Source: Cohaesibacter sp. (GTDB lineage Bacteria > Pseudomonadota > Alphaproteobacteria > Rhizobiales > Cohaesibacteraceae). From it: a stretch of DNA of 64,000 bases. Both the position numbers and the translations under genes were made by a program. The DNA lies in NCBI GenBank assembly GCA_025210795.1, contig JAOAQZ010000020.1, forward strand, positions 310,001 to 374,000, given 5' to 3'. Below, one piece after another: positions 1-9,797 of the stretch. Every line of letters starts with the position of its first letter. The first letter of the stretch is position 1. The notes under the pieces are model-generated. The model did no database searches, was not told the DNA's origin, and saw only the letters and a list, made by a program, of their open reading frames with translations.

Positions 1-437
1 TTGCTCCTGCTTTGCGATGCAAACTTCGCTCAAAGTCTGGCTACTTTCCACATTTTGTCCGCTTGGCTTTGCGAAAGCGGAAAGAAGACCTGTAACGTAA
101 GAACGTAGCGTCACACTGGAATCCCTTACCCTTCATTCATCCTGCTGCTGCTTAAAGTGCCATCACTTGGTTGTGAGGGGACTGTAAGGTTGGCCATTTG
201 CTCTTGTGTAACGGTAGATCAGCGAATATATATTAACATAACGCTTACGCAAGCGTAAGGTATTATTGAGGTCTTTCCGCTAGGGTCACTGAAACTGCCT
301 GCGCTATGTTGTCGGAATTTAAACAATATTCAATCTGGACCCGACCCCAATCACAGGTAAGCTTGATTGAAAGGATGGCCCTGAAAAAGCATGACCGGCT
401 TTACTTCAGGCCCGGCTGACAGGAGGAGATAGCCAGG
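1..437. other. Upstream region of the beta-oxidation cluster
   Basis: No convincing gene is visible on either strand. The only clear structure is the palindrome at 244-259, annotated separately, followed by a TATTAT hexamer at 261-266 that could be a -10 element. A ribosome binding site (AGGAGG, 421-426) precedes the first gene. The upstream gene, if any, lies outside the window. Confidence 0.5.
244..259. promoter_or_regulatory. Palindromic operator candidate upstream of the beta-oxidation cluster
   Basis: CTTACGC-AA-GCGTAAG is a perfect 7-bp inverted repeat with a 2-bp centre, sitting directly upstream of a TATTAT -10-like hexamer (261-266) and about 180 bp before the acyl-CoA dehydrogenase start. 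Its TTACG/CGTAA arms resemble the operators I recall for MerR-family LiuR regulators of fatty-acid and branched-chain degradation. The assignment to LiuR is inference; the palindrome itself is seen directly. Confidence 0.5.
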
Positions 438-2225
438 ATGCAAGTCTATACCGCGCCCGTTGAAGAAGCCCTGTTTTTGTTGAACGATCTGTTTGGATTG
501 GATCAGCTTACCAACCTGCCGGGATATGAAGAAGCAAGTGCTGATCTGATCGAAGCCATCCTGCGTGAAGGGGCCAAATTCTGTGAAGAGGTGCTTCTGC
601 CTCTCAATGTCGTGGGCGATGTGCAAGGCTGCACCCGTGCGGATGATGGCAGTGTGAGCACGCCGGATGGCTTTAAAGAGGCCTATCAGCAATATGCACA
701 AGGGGGTTGGATGGGCCTTGCTGCTGATCCTGATCTTGGCGGGCAGGGCATGCCTGCAACTCTGTCCATTTTGATGAACGAATTTATGGGCTCGGCCAAT
801 CTGTCTTTCTCCATGTATCCAGGCCTGACCCAAGGGGCTTATGCAGCCCTGATGGTCCATGCCAATGATGAGATCAAGCAAATCTATTTGCCCAAAATGG
901 TCAGCGGTGAATGGACCGGCACCATGAACCTGACCGAGCCCCATTGCGGCACGGATCTGGGCCAGCTGCGCACGCGGGCAGTTCCTCAAGAGGATGGCTC
1001 CTACAAAATCTCCGGCACCAAGATTTTCATCTCGGCAGGGGATCATGACCTTACCGAGAATATCATTCATCTGGTTCTCGCGCGGATTGAAGGTGCGCCA
1101 GAAGGCACCAAGGGTATCTCGCTCTTTGTGGTGCCTAAAAACATTCTTGATGACAATGGTGCCCCTTCTGGCCCCAATAGCCTTGAATGCGGCAAGGTGG
1201 AAGAAAAAATGGGCATCCATGGCAATTCCACATGCGTGATGAATTTTGATGGGGCAACAGGCTGGCTTGTTGGAGAAGAAAATCAAGGCCTTAAGGCTAT
1301 GTTTGTGATGATGAACGAAGCCCGCCTTGGGGTGGCGGTCCAAGGCCTTACCCAGTCGGAAGCTGCCTATCAAACAGCGCGGGCCTATGCGCTGGAGCGA
1401 TTGCAGGGGCGTTCGCTTACTGGCGCAAAAAATCCCGATGGTCCGGCAGATCCCTTAATCGTCCATCCGGATGTGCGCCGCATGTTGCTGACCATGCGCT
1501 CCTTTAACGAAGCTGCACGCGCTTTTGCCGTCTATACCGCCATCCAGTCCGATATCGCCCATAAAAGCGAGGATGAAAAGGCGCGCGCTGCAGCGGGCGA
1601 CAGGTTGGCCCTGTTCACGCCGGTCTTGAAGGGTGTGCTGACCGACTGCGGATTTGACAATGCGGTTATGGCCCAGCAGATCTTTGGCGGCCACGGCTTT
1701 ATTGAAGAGACGGGCGTTAGCCAATATGTGCGCGATGCACGCATCACCATGATCTATGAAGGGGCCAATGGCATTCAGGCGCTTGATCTGGTGGGCCGCA
1801 AATTAATGGCCAATGGCGGGCGCGGCATCATGACCCTGTTTAAGGAACTGGGGGGCTATATTGAAGAACGTGCCGGTCGCGAGGACATGGCCGATTTCAT
1901 TTTGCCGCTCAAACGCGGCGCGGAAGATTTGCAAAAAGCCACCATGTGGTTTGGCGAAAATGCTCTGGCCAATCCTGACCATGCGGGAGCGGGTTCGGTG
2001 GATTACATGCATCTCTTTGGTCATGTGATGCTGGGTTATATGTGGGCGCAAATGGCAGAAAAAGCCCTCGCCAATGAAGACGACAGCCGCGCGCAATTCT
2101 TTGAAACCAAGCTGGCTCTGGCCCGTTTCTTCATGCTCCATATCATGCCGCAAACCACAATGCGCCTTAAACGTATTCAGGCCGGTGCTGATTCGCTGAT
2201 GGCTTTGCCTGCAGAGGCATTCTAA
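438..2225 (+). CDS. Acyl-CoA dehydrogenase (FadE-like, long C-terminal form)
   Basis: 595-aa flavoprotein that would oxidise acyl-CoA to trans-2-enoyl-CoA, the first step of beta-oxidation, passing electrons to ETF. The ACAD fold is recognisable: an N-terminal helical part, the middle-domain stretch MNLTEPHCGTDLG around residues 160-170, and the C-terminal segment with QIFGGHGFIEETGVSQYVRDARI (about 415-435) followed by the YEGANGIQALDLVGRK signature. The extra roughly 130-residue C-terminal extension matches the 595-600 aa subfamily common in alphaproteobacteria rather than short medium-chain enzymes. Start ATG is preceded by AGGAGG. It is the first gene of a same-strand cluster with a thiolase and a FadB-like enzyme. 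Chain-length specificity cannot be read from sequence. Confidence 0.93.
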   Translation: MQVYTAPVEEALFLLNDLFGLDQLTNLPGYEEASADLIEAILREGAKFCEEVLLPLNVVGDVQGCTRADDGSVSTPDGFKEAYQQYAQGGWMGLAADPDLGGQGMPATLSILMNEFMGSANLSFSMYPGLTQGAYAALMVHANDEIKQIYLPKMVSGEWTGTMNLTEPHCGTDLGQLRTRAVPQEDGSYKISGTKIFISAGDHDLTENIIHLVLARIEGAPEGTKGISLFVVPKNILDDNGAPSGPNSLECGKVEEKMGIHGNSTCVMNFDGATGWLVGEENQGLKAMFVMMNEARLGVAVQGLTQSEAAYQTARAYALERLQGRSLTGAKNPDGPADPLIVHPDVRRMLLTMRSFNEAARAFAVYTAIQSDIAHKSEDEKARAAAGDRLALFTPVLKGVLTDCGFDNAVMAQQIFGGHGFIEETGVSQYVRDARITMIYEGANGIQALDLVGRKLMANGGRGIMTLFKELGGYIEERAGREDMADFILPLKRGAEDLQKATMWFGENALANPDHAGAGSVDYMHLFGHVMLGYMWAQMAEKALANEDDSRAQFFETKLALARFFMLHIMPQTTMRLKRIQAGADSLMALPAEAF

Positions 2226-2322
2226 AGCCCCCGGAGCCGCGAAAGCTTCAATAGGAGCTGCCGCAATGTCCTGTTGCGTGCAGCTTTGGATAAGTGGCTT
2301 TGGATAAGTCAGCTTGTCATCG

Positions 2323-2338
2323 CTTCCCTTAAGGGAAG
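2323..2338. repeat. Perfect 16-bp palindrome between the dehydrogenase and thiolase genes
   Basis: CTTCCCTTAAGGGAAG is fully self-complementary and lies in the 199-bp gap between the first two beta-oxidation genes, about 85 bp before the thiolase start. A short direct repeat (TTTGGATAAGT) lies just upstream at about 2285-2310. It may be a regulator site for an internal promoter; no T-tract follows, so it is not a typical terminator. Confidence 0.4.
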
Positions 2339-2424
2339 ATAGACTAGAGTGATTGGGTCAGATTGTTCGATCTGGGATTGCGCAGCCTGACGTAAAGGGA
2401 AGATGAAAGGGACGGAGACCCCAT

Positions 2425-3633
2425 ATGGCAGATGCATATATCTATGATCATGTGCGCACCCCTCGCGGACGAGGCAAAAAAGACGGTTCTTTGCATGAAG
2501 TGCCTGCGGTGCAACTGGCAGCAGGCTGCCTGACGGCTCTTCGTGATCGCAATTCGCTTGATACCAAACTGGTAGAAGATATCATTTTGGGATGTGTTGA
2601 TCCCATTGGCGAAGCGGGCGGTGTCATCTCGCGGGCAGCTGCCTTTGCAGCAGGCTATGACCAAAGCGTGCCCGGCATGCAAATCAACCGGTTTTGCGCC
2701 TCGGGCCTTGATGCGGTCAATAGTGCAGCAGCGCAAGTCATGGCCGGTGCCCATGATATGACCATTGGCGGCGGGGTGGAGAGCATGTCCCGCCTTGGCA
2801 TGGGCTCATCCGGTGGGGCCTGGTTTATGGATCCCGGCGTAAATGTTCCTTCCTACTTCATGCCGCAAGGCGTCTCGGCCGATCTGATCGCCACCAAATA
2901 TGGCTTTTCGCGCAAAGAGGCTGATGCCCTTGCCGCCGAAAGCCAAAAGCGGGCTGCTCATGCATGGGAGCAGGGATATTTCTCCCGCTCCGTCGTGCCG
3001 GTCACCGATGCAAGCGGTGCCTTGATTCTCGATCGCGACGAGCATATGCGTCCTGAAACCACCGCAGAGGATCTGGGCAAGCTAAACCCAAGCTTTGGCA
3101 TGATCGGCGAGATGGGCGGCTTTAACGCGGTGGCTTTGGATCGCTATCCCGAATTTGAGCGCCTTGATCATATCCATCATGCGGGCAATTCATCTGGCAT
3201 TGTCGATGGGGCAGCAGCTGTCTTGATTGGCAACAAACGGGGCGGCAAAAATGCTGGCCTAACCCCGCGCGCCAAAATCCGCGCCTTTGCCAATATCGGC
3301 TCGGAACCGGCCTTGATGCTGACCGGCCCCTGTGATGTGACAGACAAATTATTCAAGCGTGCCCGCATGTCAATGGCAGACATTGATCTTGTTGAAATCA
3401 ATGAGGCTTTCGCCTCTGTTGTGCTGCGCTATCAGCAATATTTTGATCTTGATCCAGCCATGGTCAATGTCAATGGCGGTGCCATCGCCATGGGGCACCC
3501 GCTGGGGGCAACAGGCGCCATGATTTTGGGCACGGTGCTGGATGAGCTGGAGCGGCGCGATCTCAATACCGCGCTTGTTACTTTGTGCATTGGGGCTGGC
3601 ATGGGCACCGCAACCATTATCGAACGCGTATAG
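2425..3633 (+). CDS. fadA: Acetyl-CoA C-acyltransferase (thiolase)
   Basis: 402-aa thiolase that would cleave 3-ketoacyl-CoA with CoA to release acetyl-CoA, the last step of beta-oxidation. The N-terminal active-site cysteine lies in [14 protein letters not shown] (about residues 90-103), the family pattern EINEAFAS is near residue 330, the histidine motif [15 protein letters not shown] is near 355-369, and the C-terminal catalytic cysteine is in TLCIGAGMG near 390. Length is normal for the family. It lies between the acyl-CoA dehydrogenase and the fused hydratase/dehydrogenase, with only 13 bp to the next start. A biosynthetic acetoacetyl-CoA role is possible, but the neighbours favour degradation. 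Confidence 0.94.
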   Translation: MADAYIYDHVRTPRGRGKKDGSLHEVPAVQLAAGCLTALRDRNSLDTKLVEDIILGCVDPIGEAGGVISRAAAFAAGYDQSVPGMQINRFCASGLDAVNSAAAQVMAGAHDMTIGGGVESMSRLGMGSSGGAWFMDPGVNVPSYFMPQGVSADLIATKYGFSRKEADALAAESQKRAAHAWEQGYFSRSVVPVTDASGALILDRDEHMRPETTAEDLGKLNPSFGMIGEMGGFNAVALDRYPEFERLDHIHHAGNSSGIVDGAAAVLIGNKRGGKNAGLTPRAKIRAFANIGSEPALMLTGPCDVTDKLFKRARMSMADIDLVEINEAFASVVLRYQQYFDLDPAMVNVNGGAIAMGHPLGATGAMILGTVLDELERRDLNTALVTLCIGAGMGTATIIERV

Positions 3634-3646
3634 GGGAGAAAAAGAT

Positions 3647-5863
3647 ATGACTGACTATACAAATTTCTCCGTAGCGATTGATGACGATGGCATCGCGCTG
3701 GTCACTTGGGATATGCCCGATCGCTCTATGAATGTCTTCACCCTCGATGTTATTGAGGAACTGGGCAAGCTGATTGATGATGTTGCAGCCAATGAGGCGA
3801 TTGCCGGAGTGGTGATCACCTCTGGTAAGGCGCAATTCTCCGGCGGGGCCGATCTGACTATGCTCCAAGGCCTGCTTGGGCACTATCAGGCCGAGAAGGC
3901 AAAATCGGACGAGACCACAGCAGCAACCAGATTGTTTGAAGAAAGCCGCACCTTAAGCCTGACCTTCCGCAAGCTTGAGACCTGCGGCAAGCCTTGGGTG
4001 TCTGCCATCAATGGCATTTGCGCAGGGGGCGCATGCGAGCTGTCTCTTGCCTGCCATGGCCGGGTGATGAGCGATAAAGACAGCGCCAAATTTGGTCTGC
4101 CAGAGGTCAAGGTCGGCCTCTTCCCCGGTGCTGGTGGCACAACCCGCATCTTGCGCATGATGGACACGCAAGCAGGCCTGCAATTTTTGATGAAGGGCTC
4201 TATGCTGACCGGCAAGCGGGCACTGGCCGCCAAGATCATTGATAAGGTCGCCCCCAATCATCGTTTGGTGGCGGAAGCCAAAAAGATGATCAAAGAGGGC
4301 CTGTCCGCGATCAAACCTTGGGATCAAAAAGGCTTCAAATTGCCCTCCGGTCGGGTTTATTCCCCTGCGGGCTTCCAGATGTGGCCAGCGGTGGGAGCTA
4401 TTTATCGCCGCGAGACCCACGACAATTATCCCGCCATCCGCTATATGCTGCGCGCCGCCTATGAAGGCCTGCTTCTGGATATGGATGACGCGCTCAAGGT
4501 CGAAAGCCGCTATTTTGCCAAGGTGATGACAACACCTGAAGCAAACAACATGATCCGTTCGCTCTTTATCAATATGCAGGATCTGGGCAAGGGCGCGCGC
4601 CGTCCGGCAAGTGTTGGCAACCAGCGGCTTAAAAAGATCGCAGTGATTGGCGCGGGCTTTATGGGGGCGGGCATTGCGCATGTCTCTGCCAAGGCCGGTT
4701 TGGATGTCGTGCTGGTGGACCGTGATCAGGAAAGCGCCGCCAAGGGCAAAGGCCATATTGAGGAAAGCCTCAAAAAAGCCATCGCCAAGGGCCGCAACAC
4801 ACAGGAAAAGGCTGAAAAGCTTCTCGCCAAAGTCACCCCAACGGCAGATTACGAGGCCCTTAAAGGCTGTGATCTGGTGATTGAAGCGGTGTTTGAAGAT
4901 CCCGGCCTTAAAGCCGAAATCTTTAAAAAGGTGGAAGCCGTTGTGGGCCCAAGCTGCACCATTGCCTCCAACACCTCGACCCTGCCCATCACCGATCTTG
5001 CCAAGAGCATCAAAAGCCAGAGCAAATTTATCGGTATTCACTTCTTCTCACCGGTTGAAAAGATGATGCTGGTTGAGGTGATCAAAGGGCGGCGCACGGG
5101 CGACAAAGCCATCGCCAAGGCACTTGATTATGTCTCGCTTATTAAGAAAACCCCCATTCTGGTCAATGATGGCCGGGGCTTTTACGCCAACCGGTCCGTG
5201 CTTGGCTATATTCGCGAAGGCCATTTGATGTTGAACGAAGGGGTGCCCGCCCCGATGATCGACAATCTGGCCAAACAGGCTGGCATGCCCGTGGGGCCTT
5301 TGGCGCTCAATGATGAAGTGGCGCTGGAACTGGCATGGAACATTCTCGACATGACCAAAAAGCAATTGGGCGATGCGGCGGTTGATTTGGGTCAGCATGC
5401 CCTTTTGAAGAAAATGGTGGTGGATGAAGGCCGACTTGGTCGCAAGAACGGCAAGGGCTTTTACGACTATCAGGGCCGTAATAAAGCCCTGTGGCCGGGT
5501 CTTAAGGATATTCCGCAATCTTTGCTTGACCCTGATACGCTGGATAAAGAAGAGCTGAAAGAGCGCTTTCTTGTTGCGCAGGCACTCGAAGCCGTGCGCG
5601 TCTGGGAAGATGGTGTTCTGGAAGATGTGCGCGAAGGCGATGTCGGCTCCATTCTTGGCTTTGGCTTTGCACCCTTTACCGGTGGGGTCTTCTCCTATAT
5701 CGACACCATGGGCAGCGCGGTCTTTTTGGATAAATGCAAAAAGCTCCACCGCAAATATGGAGATCGCTTCAAGCCAACCAAGCTGCTTAAGGATATGGCA
5801 AAAAATGGCGACAGCTTCTATGGCCGTTTCCCGCCACAAGGCGGCAAGAATGCCAAAGCCTAG
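3647..5863 (+). CDS. fadB: Bifunctional enoyl-CoA hydratase / 3-hydroxyacyl-CoA dehydrogenase
   Basis: 738-aa fusion performing the second and third steps of beta-oxidation. The N-terminal crotonase half shows the oxyanion-hole region [11 protein letters not shown] (about 65-75) and [19 protein letters not shown] (about 121-140). The second half begins near residue 325 with the NAD-binding motif [16 protein letters not shown] and carries the 3-HAD signature NRSVLGYI plus a C-terminal dimerisation domain. An in-frame ATG exists 105 bp upstream inside the thiolase gene, but ATG 3647 has a GGGGAG ribosome site 7-8 bp upstream and gives the normal N-terminus. It completes the three-gene cluster and is followed by a terminator hairpin. 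Confidence 0.94.
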   Translation: MTDYTNFSVAIDDDGIALVTWDMPDRSMNVFTLDVIEELGKLIDDVAANEAIAGVVITSGKAQFSGGADLTMLQGLLGHYQAEKAKSDETTAATRLFEESRTLSLTFRKLETCGKPWVSAINGICAGGACELSLACHGRVMSDKDSAKFGLPEVKVGLFPGAGGTTRILRMMDTQAGLQFLMKGSMLTGKRALAAKIIDKVAPNHRLVAEAKKMIKEGLSAIKPWDQKGFKLPSGRVYSPAGFQMWPAVGAIYRRETHDNYPAIRYMLRAAYEGLLLDMDDALKVESRYFAKVMTTPEANNMIRSLFINMQDLGKGARRPASVGNQRLKKIAVIGAGFMGAGIAHVSAKAGLDVVLVDRDQESAAKGKGHIEESLKKAIAKGRNTQEKAEKLLAKVTPTADYEALKGCDLVIEAVFEDPGLKAEIFKKVEAVVGPSCTIASNTSTLPITDLAKSIKSQSKFIGIHFFSPVEKMMLVEVIKGRRTGDKAIAKALDYVSLIKKTPILVNDGRGFYANRSVLGYIREGHLMLNEGVPAPMIDNLAKQAGMPVGPLALNDEVALELAWNILDMTKKQLGDAAVDLGQHALLKKMVVDEGRLGRKNGKGFYDYQGRNKALWPGLKDIPQSLLDPDTLDKEELKERFLVAQALEAVRVWEDGVLEDVREGDVGSILGFGFAPFTGGVFSYIDTMGSAVFLDKCKKLHRKYGDRFKPTKLLKDMAKNGDSFYGRFPPQGGKNAKA

Positions 5864-6255
5864 GCCTTCCTATTTGCTAGCCTGCAACTAAGAATGTCAT
5901 CGATAAAGCCAGCCCCACCCTGTGTGTGGCTGGCTTCTTTCGTTTGCTGCAGTTTTCAAAAACGCAAGAAATGCCTGTCAGGAAGCATGGCAAAACGTCG
6001 TCTGGGCTGTGTTCAGATCATCAGTGATGATCGTAAGAGAGAAAGAGGGCATCTAATGTATAACGCTTCAAAACACTCGTGGGATGTAATAATTCTTGAC
6101 CTAGTGGACAAAAATATAGAATACTAGGGATTATGAAAGCCTTGGAGAAGTTGGAAAGACCAGGGCCATGCGAGTTCGTGACAGAGATCGTGCGCAAAAA
6201 GACAGGCACGTAAACGAACCAAAGCCAAGCTCGAGAGATGTCACGGAGGGCAAGT
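5864..6255. other. Intergenic region between beta-oxidation cluster and isomerase
   Basis: Holds the terminator at 5907-5945. The rest is moderately AT-rich and shows no conserved gene. A 26-codon reading frame (6133-6213) exists but has no strong ribosome site, and I do not call it. Confidence 0.5.
5907..5945 (+). terminator. Rho-independent terminator of the beta-oxidation cluster
   Basis: Perfect 8-bp stem AGCCAGCC (5907-5914) / GGCTGGCT (5928-5935), followed by the T-rich run TCTTTCGTTT. It lies 43 bp after the fadB stop codon. Confidence 0.75.
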
Positions 6256-6882
6256 GTGAGCCAAAAGCCGCAAATAGACTATTACTACTCGGCCATTTCA
6301 TCCTTTGCCTATCTTGGACATTGGGCCTTTCTTGATTTGATCAAGAGACTGTCCTGTGAAGTAACCTATCGCCCGGTGCAACTAGGCAATATCTTTGCAG
6401 GCAGCGGCGGGCTGGGTCTTGGGGACCGCCACCCGGCCCGTTTGCGCTATCGGTTGCTTGAATTGCAGCGTTGGCGCGCCAAGAGAAATCTGGAAATGAA
6501 TTTGCAGCCCAAATTCTTTCCAACAAATCCCGCCTTGGCCGATTGTGCCGCTATTGCACTGCAGGCCAAGGGACATGATCCCAGCGGCTTTATGGGAACG
6601 ATTATGCGCGATGTCTGGGTGAATGAACAGAACATCGCCCAAGAAGAGGTGGTTGCTGCTGCATTGGCTGCATCTGGCTTTGAGGCAGATGAGATCCTTG
6701 CTTCGGCAAAAGCTGCAGACAGTCTTGCGCTTTACGACGCCAATACTGCAAAGGGTAAGGAGCTAGATATTATCGGGTCGCCTTGCGTGGTCTATCAGGG
6801 AGAAGCCTTTTGGGGCCAGGACAGGTTTGAATTGCTCGAAGAAGCAATCATATCTGGTAGAGGCCCTTTCACTGCGGGGTGA
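6256..6882 (+). CDS. DsbA-fold 2-hydroxychromene-2-carboxylate isomerase-like protein
   Basis: 208-aa protein of the HCCA isomerase / kappa-class GST-like branch of the thioredoxin superfamily. Seen directly: the N-terminal DYYYSAISSFAYLGH segment with the conserved serine pair at the site where the family binds glutathione, and the C-terminal IIGSPCVVYQGEAFWGQDRFELLEEAI signature typical of these enzymes. I chose GTG 6256 because GGAGGG lies about 5 bp upstream; an ATG 18 bp earlier would put that site inside the gene. Known members isomerise 2-hydroxychromene-2-carboxylate in naphthalene breakdown, but many alphaproteobacterial homologues stand alone with unknown substrates, as here. Single gene between two terminators. 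Confidence 0.83.
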   Translation: MSQKPQIDYYYSAISSFAYLGHWAFLDLIKRLSCEVTYRPVQLGNIFAGSGGLGLGDRHPARLRYRLLELQRWRAKRNLEMNLQPKFFPTNPALADCAAIALQAKGHDPSGFMGTIMRDVWVNEQNIAQEEVVAAALAASGFEADEILASAKAADSLALYDANTAKGKELDIIGSPCVVYQGEAFWGQDRFELLEEAIISGRGPFTAG

Positions 6883-6941
6883 TAAACCCGTCACGAATAA
6901 TAAACCAGCACTGCCGCCCTTTATAGAGAGGCAGCATCTAA

Positions 6942-6968
6942 GCAGCTCCTTTGGGAGCTGTTTTTTTT
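6942..6968 (+). terminator. Rho-independent terminator
   Basis: Stem CAGCTCC (6943-6949) / GGAGCTG (6954-6960) with a 4-nt loop, followed by eight T residues. Ends the HCCA isomerase-like gene. Confidence 0.85.
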
Positions 6969-7163
6969 GGCCTAATTGTTCAAAGGCCTCAATGCCCCAA
7001 CGTTCCCCATTTATGATTGTCGCAAAATTGGTCCACAGCACACATGCAATTTCTGCTGGCATAGGATAAACATAATGCTGTGGCAGGATATGGGATGACA
7101 AACATGCGCCGCTCAAGGGCTGGATGCGCTCAGGCTTATGAGGAATCGGGGGAGATTGTCGCA

Positions 7164-7859
7164 ATGAATGCAAAGAAAGAAACAGGATGGATGAGAGGCT
7201 TTGTCGGCCCAAGATCCCGCAGTTGGCGCAAAATCGCAGCCTATGCTGCCCTTCTTACTTTCCTGACTACCCCGACATTGGCCCAGAGTGATAGCAAGGA
7301 GGCATCCTCCCGCTATGAATACCAAAAGCTGGCAGAGGGCACCTTGCGCCTTGATCGCCAAAGCGGTGAGGCATCCCTTTGCGAAAAGCGGGGGCCAGCT
7401 TGGATTTGCCAGCCTCTAAAAAGCCTGCAACAGGCAAGAGATAGGGAAGGGAGCCTTCTTGCAGAAATCTCACGCCTTGCCACCCTTAACGAAGAACAGA
7501 CCCGCCAGATGGTGGAGCTGAATGAGAAAGTCCAGTCGCTTACAGGCCGTCTTGGTGCGCTGGAGATGGTCGCTAAAAAAGCAAAGGCAGGCAAGAAATC
7601 CGGTGCTCAGGCCATGCTACCGCCTCTGTCTTCGAAAGAACAGCCAGCCTTGGGCATGGATGATAAGATCCAAAAGCCGAAAGGCCTGCCAGATATGCAG
7701 CAGCAAGGGCAAAATTCGGGCAAAAAGGGCAGCGACAAGCCAGAACGTGAAGCGTTTGAGCAGTTTGATGAATTCTTTGATTTTAGCGAACAAATGTTCC
7801 GCCGCTTCTTTGGTCTTGTCAAAGAATTAAGGCGCGACTTTGAAGACAGCCGCGCCTGA
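7164..7859 (+). CDS. Secreted/periplasmic coiled-coil protein of unknown function
   Basis: 231-aa protein. After a basic N-terminus (RSRSWRK) there is a hydrophobic signal segment AAYAALLTFLTTPTLA ending in a likely signal peptidase I site, so export is likely. The mature part starts with a short domain LRLDRQSGEASLCEKRGPAW with two cysteines (C in SLC and WIC), then a heptad-like coiled coil (about residues 90-135, EEQTRQMVELNEKVQSL), a charged K/Q/P-rich linker and an F-rich tail EQFDEFFDFSEQMFRRFF. ATG 7164 was chosen over upstream ATGs because GGGGGAG precedes it. The Leu-Arg-Leu-Asp-Arg/Cys-Trp-Cys pattern recurs in uncharacterised alphaproteobacterial proteins in my memory. No function is known to me. 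Confidence 0.7.
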   Translation: MNAKKETGWMRGFVGPRSRSWRKIAAYAALLTFLTTPTLAQSDSKEASSRYEYQKLAEGTLRLDRQSGEASLCEKRGPAWICQPLKSLQQARDREGSLLAEISRLATLNEEQTRQMVELNEKVQSLTGRLGALEMVAKKAKAGKKSGAQAMLPPLSSKEQPALGMDDKIQKPKGLPDMQQQGQNSGKKGSDKPEREAFEQFDEFFDFSEQMFRRFFGLVKELRRDFEDSRA

Positions 7860-7872
7860 TCCTTGGCGGGCC

Positions 7873-8739
7873 TTAGCCTTCCGCGCCCGCTGGCTTGATC
7901 ATCATGGTCTTAATGGCTTCCTGCGCAAAATCAGGAATGCCTTCTGAGCGGCGCGTTGAATGATTAAGGATCATCGCCGTGACCTCATTGGTTGCGCAAA
8001 GCTGCCCGGTTTTGAGATTGAAAATATCATAGCGCTTGGAAAAGCTTTTGGAGCGCGCCGCAGTAAAGCTGGTGCGCAATTCAAACAAATCCCCCAGCAT
8101 CAAGGGCTCACGAACGGTGACGCGCATTTCAACGGCGACGCGCCCAAAGCCATGATCTCCAAGCCATGCACCGGAGAGGCCGATCAATTCCCATGCATGG
8201 GTTGCGGCATCCGAGACGCATGAAATATAGGCCTGATCCCGCGCAATTCCGCCTTTGCCGCAATGACTGGCACGCACCACACCGCGGGAGGTAACGGGTA
8301 TATTCTGCTCGTCTCGCTGGGCGCGGGTGACCTCGCTCATGTCAACAGGATGCAGCAAGGACCGGCTGACCGCACGCGGGTCAAGCTCCTCGCGCACTGC
8401 GTCATAAGACCCTTTTGCCTGCTCGTCATAATAATCAAGCGCGGTTGCGGCAAGGCGGCCGGTCTGGGTCTCAATCATAATATGCTGAAGCACCGTCCCC
8501 GTTTCATCATTTGAAACAAATGAGGAATGAATGGCCACCTGCTCACCGGATAACAATTCGGCATGATAACGAACATGGCGCGTGCGGCGCGGACCCAATT
8601 CCTCATCCAGTCCGCAAAGGGCCTGAAAGACCAGAGCCGCATCATCAAATTTGGTATAATAGAATTGCACATTCATATGATCATTTTCATCGCATTCCCA
8701 TGTATTGACAAAGGTCTGCAAGGAGCAAAGAGCTGGCAT
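7873..8739 (-). CDS. Acyl-CoA thioesterase (4HBT, double hot-dog)
   Basis: 288-aa protein with two hot-dog-like halves. The first begins with the typical thioesterase N-terminus ECDENDHMNVQFYYTKFDDA, where the conserved Asp precedes HMN; the second includes VEMRVTVREPLMLGDLFELRT. It should hydrolyse a small acyl-CoA thioester. ATG 8739 was chosen because AAGGA lies upstream at normal spacing and the frame upstream overlaps the preceding gene. It begins 12 bp after the stop of the esterase gene, so the two are probably co-transcribed. Betainyl-CoA or hydroxyacyl-CoA thioesterases of carnitine-type pathways are possible relatives, but the substrate is unknown. Confidence 0.8.
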   Translation of the reverse strand: MPALCSLQTFVNTWECDENDHMNVQFYYTKFDDAALVFQALCGLDEELGPRRTRHVRYHAELLSGEQVAIHSSFVSNDETGTVLQHIMIETQTGRLAATALDYYDEQAKGSYDAVREELDPRAVSRSLLHPVDMSEVTRAQRDEQNIPVTSRGVVRASHCGKGGIARDQAYISCVSDAATHAWELIGLSGAWLGDHGFGRVAVEMRVTVREPLMLGDLFELRTSFTAARSKSFSKRYDIFNLKTGQLCATNEVTAMILNHSTRRSEGIPDFAQEAIKTMMIKPAGAEG

Positions 8740-8750
8740 GAAAAGGGTCC

Positions 8751-9797
8751 TTAATTGTCGGAATTGGCTTGAGATTGCGAATGTGTCTGAGCAAGGGCAA
8801 GACACAAAAAGTGCTCGCAAAATCGAAGGGCTTGTTGTCCCATGGCGGTGGGAAAAAGAGGAAAGACGTGGCACCCACCGGGATAGACAGCCAAATGGCT
8901 ATCAAGCCCGGCAGCAAGGGCGCATTGATGCAAAAAGAGGCTATCGTCGCGCAAAAGGTCTTGTGATCCTGCAGTGATCAAAAGGGGTGGCAGGCCACCA
9001 AGGTCTGCATAAAGGGGCGAAATATCACTCTGACTCCAGTCAAGATCAGCAGCCGGTCCAGACAGATAGCGGCTTCGGAATTGCTCGATATCATCTGTGT
9101 TAAGTACAAGTTTGCAGCTTCCCCAATTGCGCACAGACGGGGTAAGCGTCAAATCATAACAGCCGCAGACAAGATTGGCGGCACAAAAGGGGGAAAGGGA
9201 ATGCGTGTCGCGAAGGCGCAGCAAGGTGCAAAGCGATAAATGCGCGCCCGCACTCTCCCCTCCAATCATAAAATGCGAAAGACCATAGCGCTCAGCCCCT
9301 TCACCTACTAGCCACAGGGCAGCAGCTTCGCAATCTTCCTGTGCGGCAGGATAGGGATGCTCGGGCGACAGGCGATAATCCACCGACACGCATAGGCAGT
9401 GGCAGGCATCGGCCAGCGCTTGCAGCATATCATCCTGCATATCGGCCGCGCCAAAAGTCCAGCCGCCACCATGAATATGCAAATAGGCAGACCGGATCTC
9501 CGCCCTTTCGCCGGACGAGGGGAAAATCAGGCGTAAAGGTAAGGGGCCTGCGGGGCCCTCAATAGAAAGTGTCTCAGCATGAGAGGAAAAAGGCGCAACG
9601 GGAAAGACGCCCGCTCCTTCGCGTCGCGCTTTCCTGATTTGCTCTTCGGTAAATTTCCAGATCCAGGGGCCGGATTCCAGTGTCTCGATGATCCAGCTAT
9701 TGAGCTTTTGCACCTCCATAGGCGGGGCAATCTTGCCACCAAGCACATCGGCGCTATCATAGGGAACTGTCAAAGACAAAGAGTGGGAAGCGGGCAT
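8751..9797 (-). CDS. Alpha/beta hydrolase, HSL-type esterase
   Basis: 348-aa esterase of the hormone-sensitive-lipase family (bacterial family IV). The oxyanion-hole motif HIHGGGWTFG is near residue 108, the nucleophile elbow GGESAGAHLS near 178, and the acidic/His end of the triad lies in ITAGSQDLLRDDS and YPGGCHVF. It would hydrolyse short-chain esters in the cytoplasm. Starts at ATG 9797 or a TTG one codon earlier, both behind AAAGGA. It is the first gene of a two-gene minus-strand unit with the thioesterase. Confidence 0.87.
   Translation of the reverse strand: MPASHSLSLTVPYDSADVLGGKIAPPMEVQKLNSWIIETLESGPWIWKFTEEQIRKARREGAGVFPVAPFSSHAETLSIEGPAGPLPLRLIFPSSGERAEIRSAYLHIHGGGWTFGAADMQDDMLQALADACHCLCVSVDYRLSPEHPYPAAQEDCEAAALWLVGEGAERYGLSHFMIGGESAGAHLSLCTLLRLRDTHSLSPFCAANLVCGCYDLTLTPSVRNWGSCKLVLNTDDIEQFRSRYLSGPAADLDWSQSDISPLYADLGGLPPLLITAGSQDLLRDDSLFLHQCALAAGLDSHLAVYPGGCHVFPLFPTAMGQQALRFCEHFLCLALAQTHSQSQANSDN

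Noticed and set aside
351..1373. 340-codon minus-strand frame opposite the acyl-CoA dehydrogenase
   Set aside because: It is antisense to a clearly conserved enzyme and its translation shows no family pattern; a shadow of coding-strand codon bias.
6133..6213. 26-codon frame upstream of the isomerase gene
   Set aside because: No ribosome site, no recognisable pattern, and ends before the real start region.
6333..6346. TTGAT-TTG-ATCAA as a FixK box
   Set aside because: The spacer is 3 bp rather than 4, and the site is inside the isomerase coding region.
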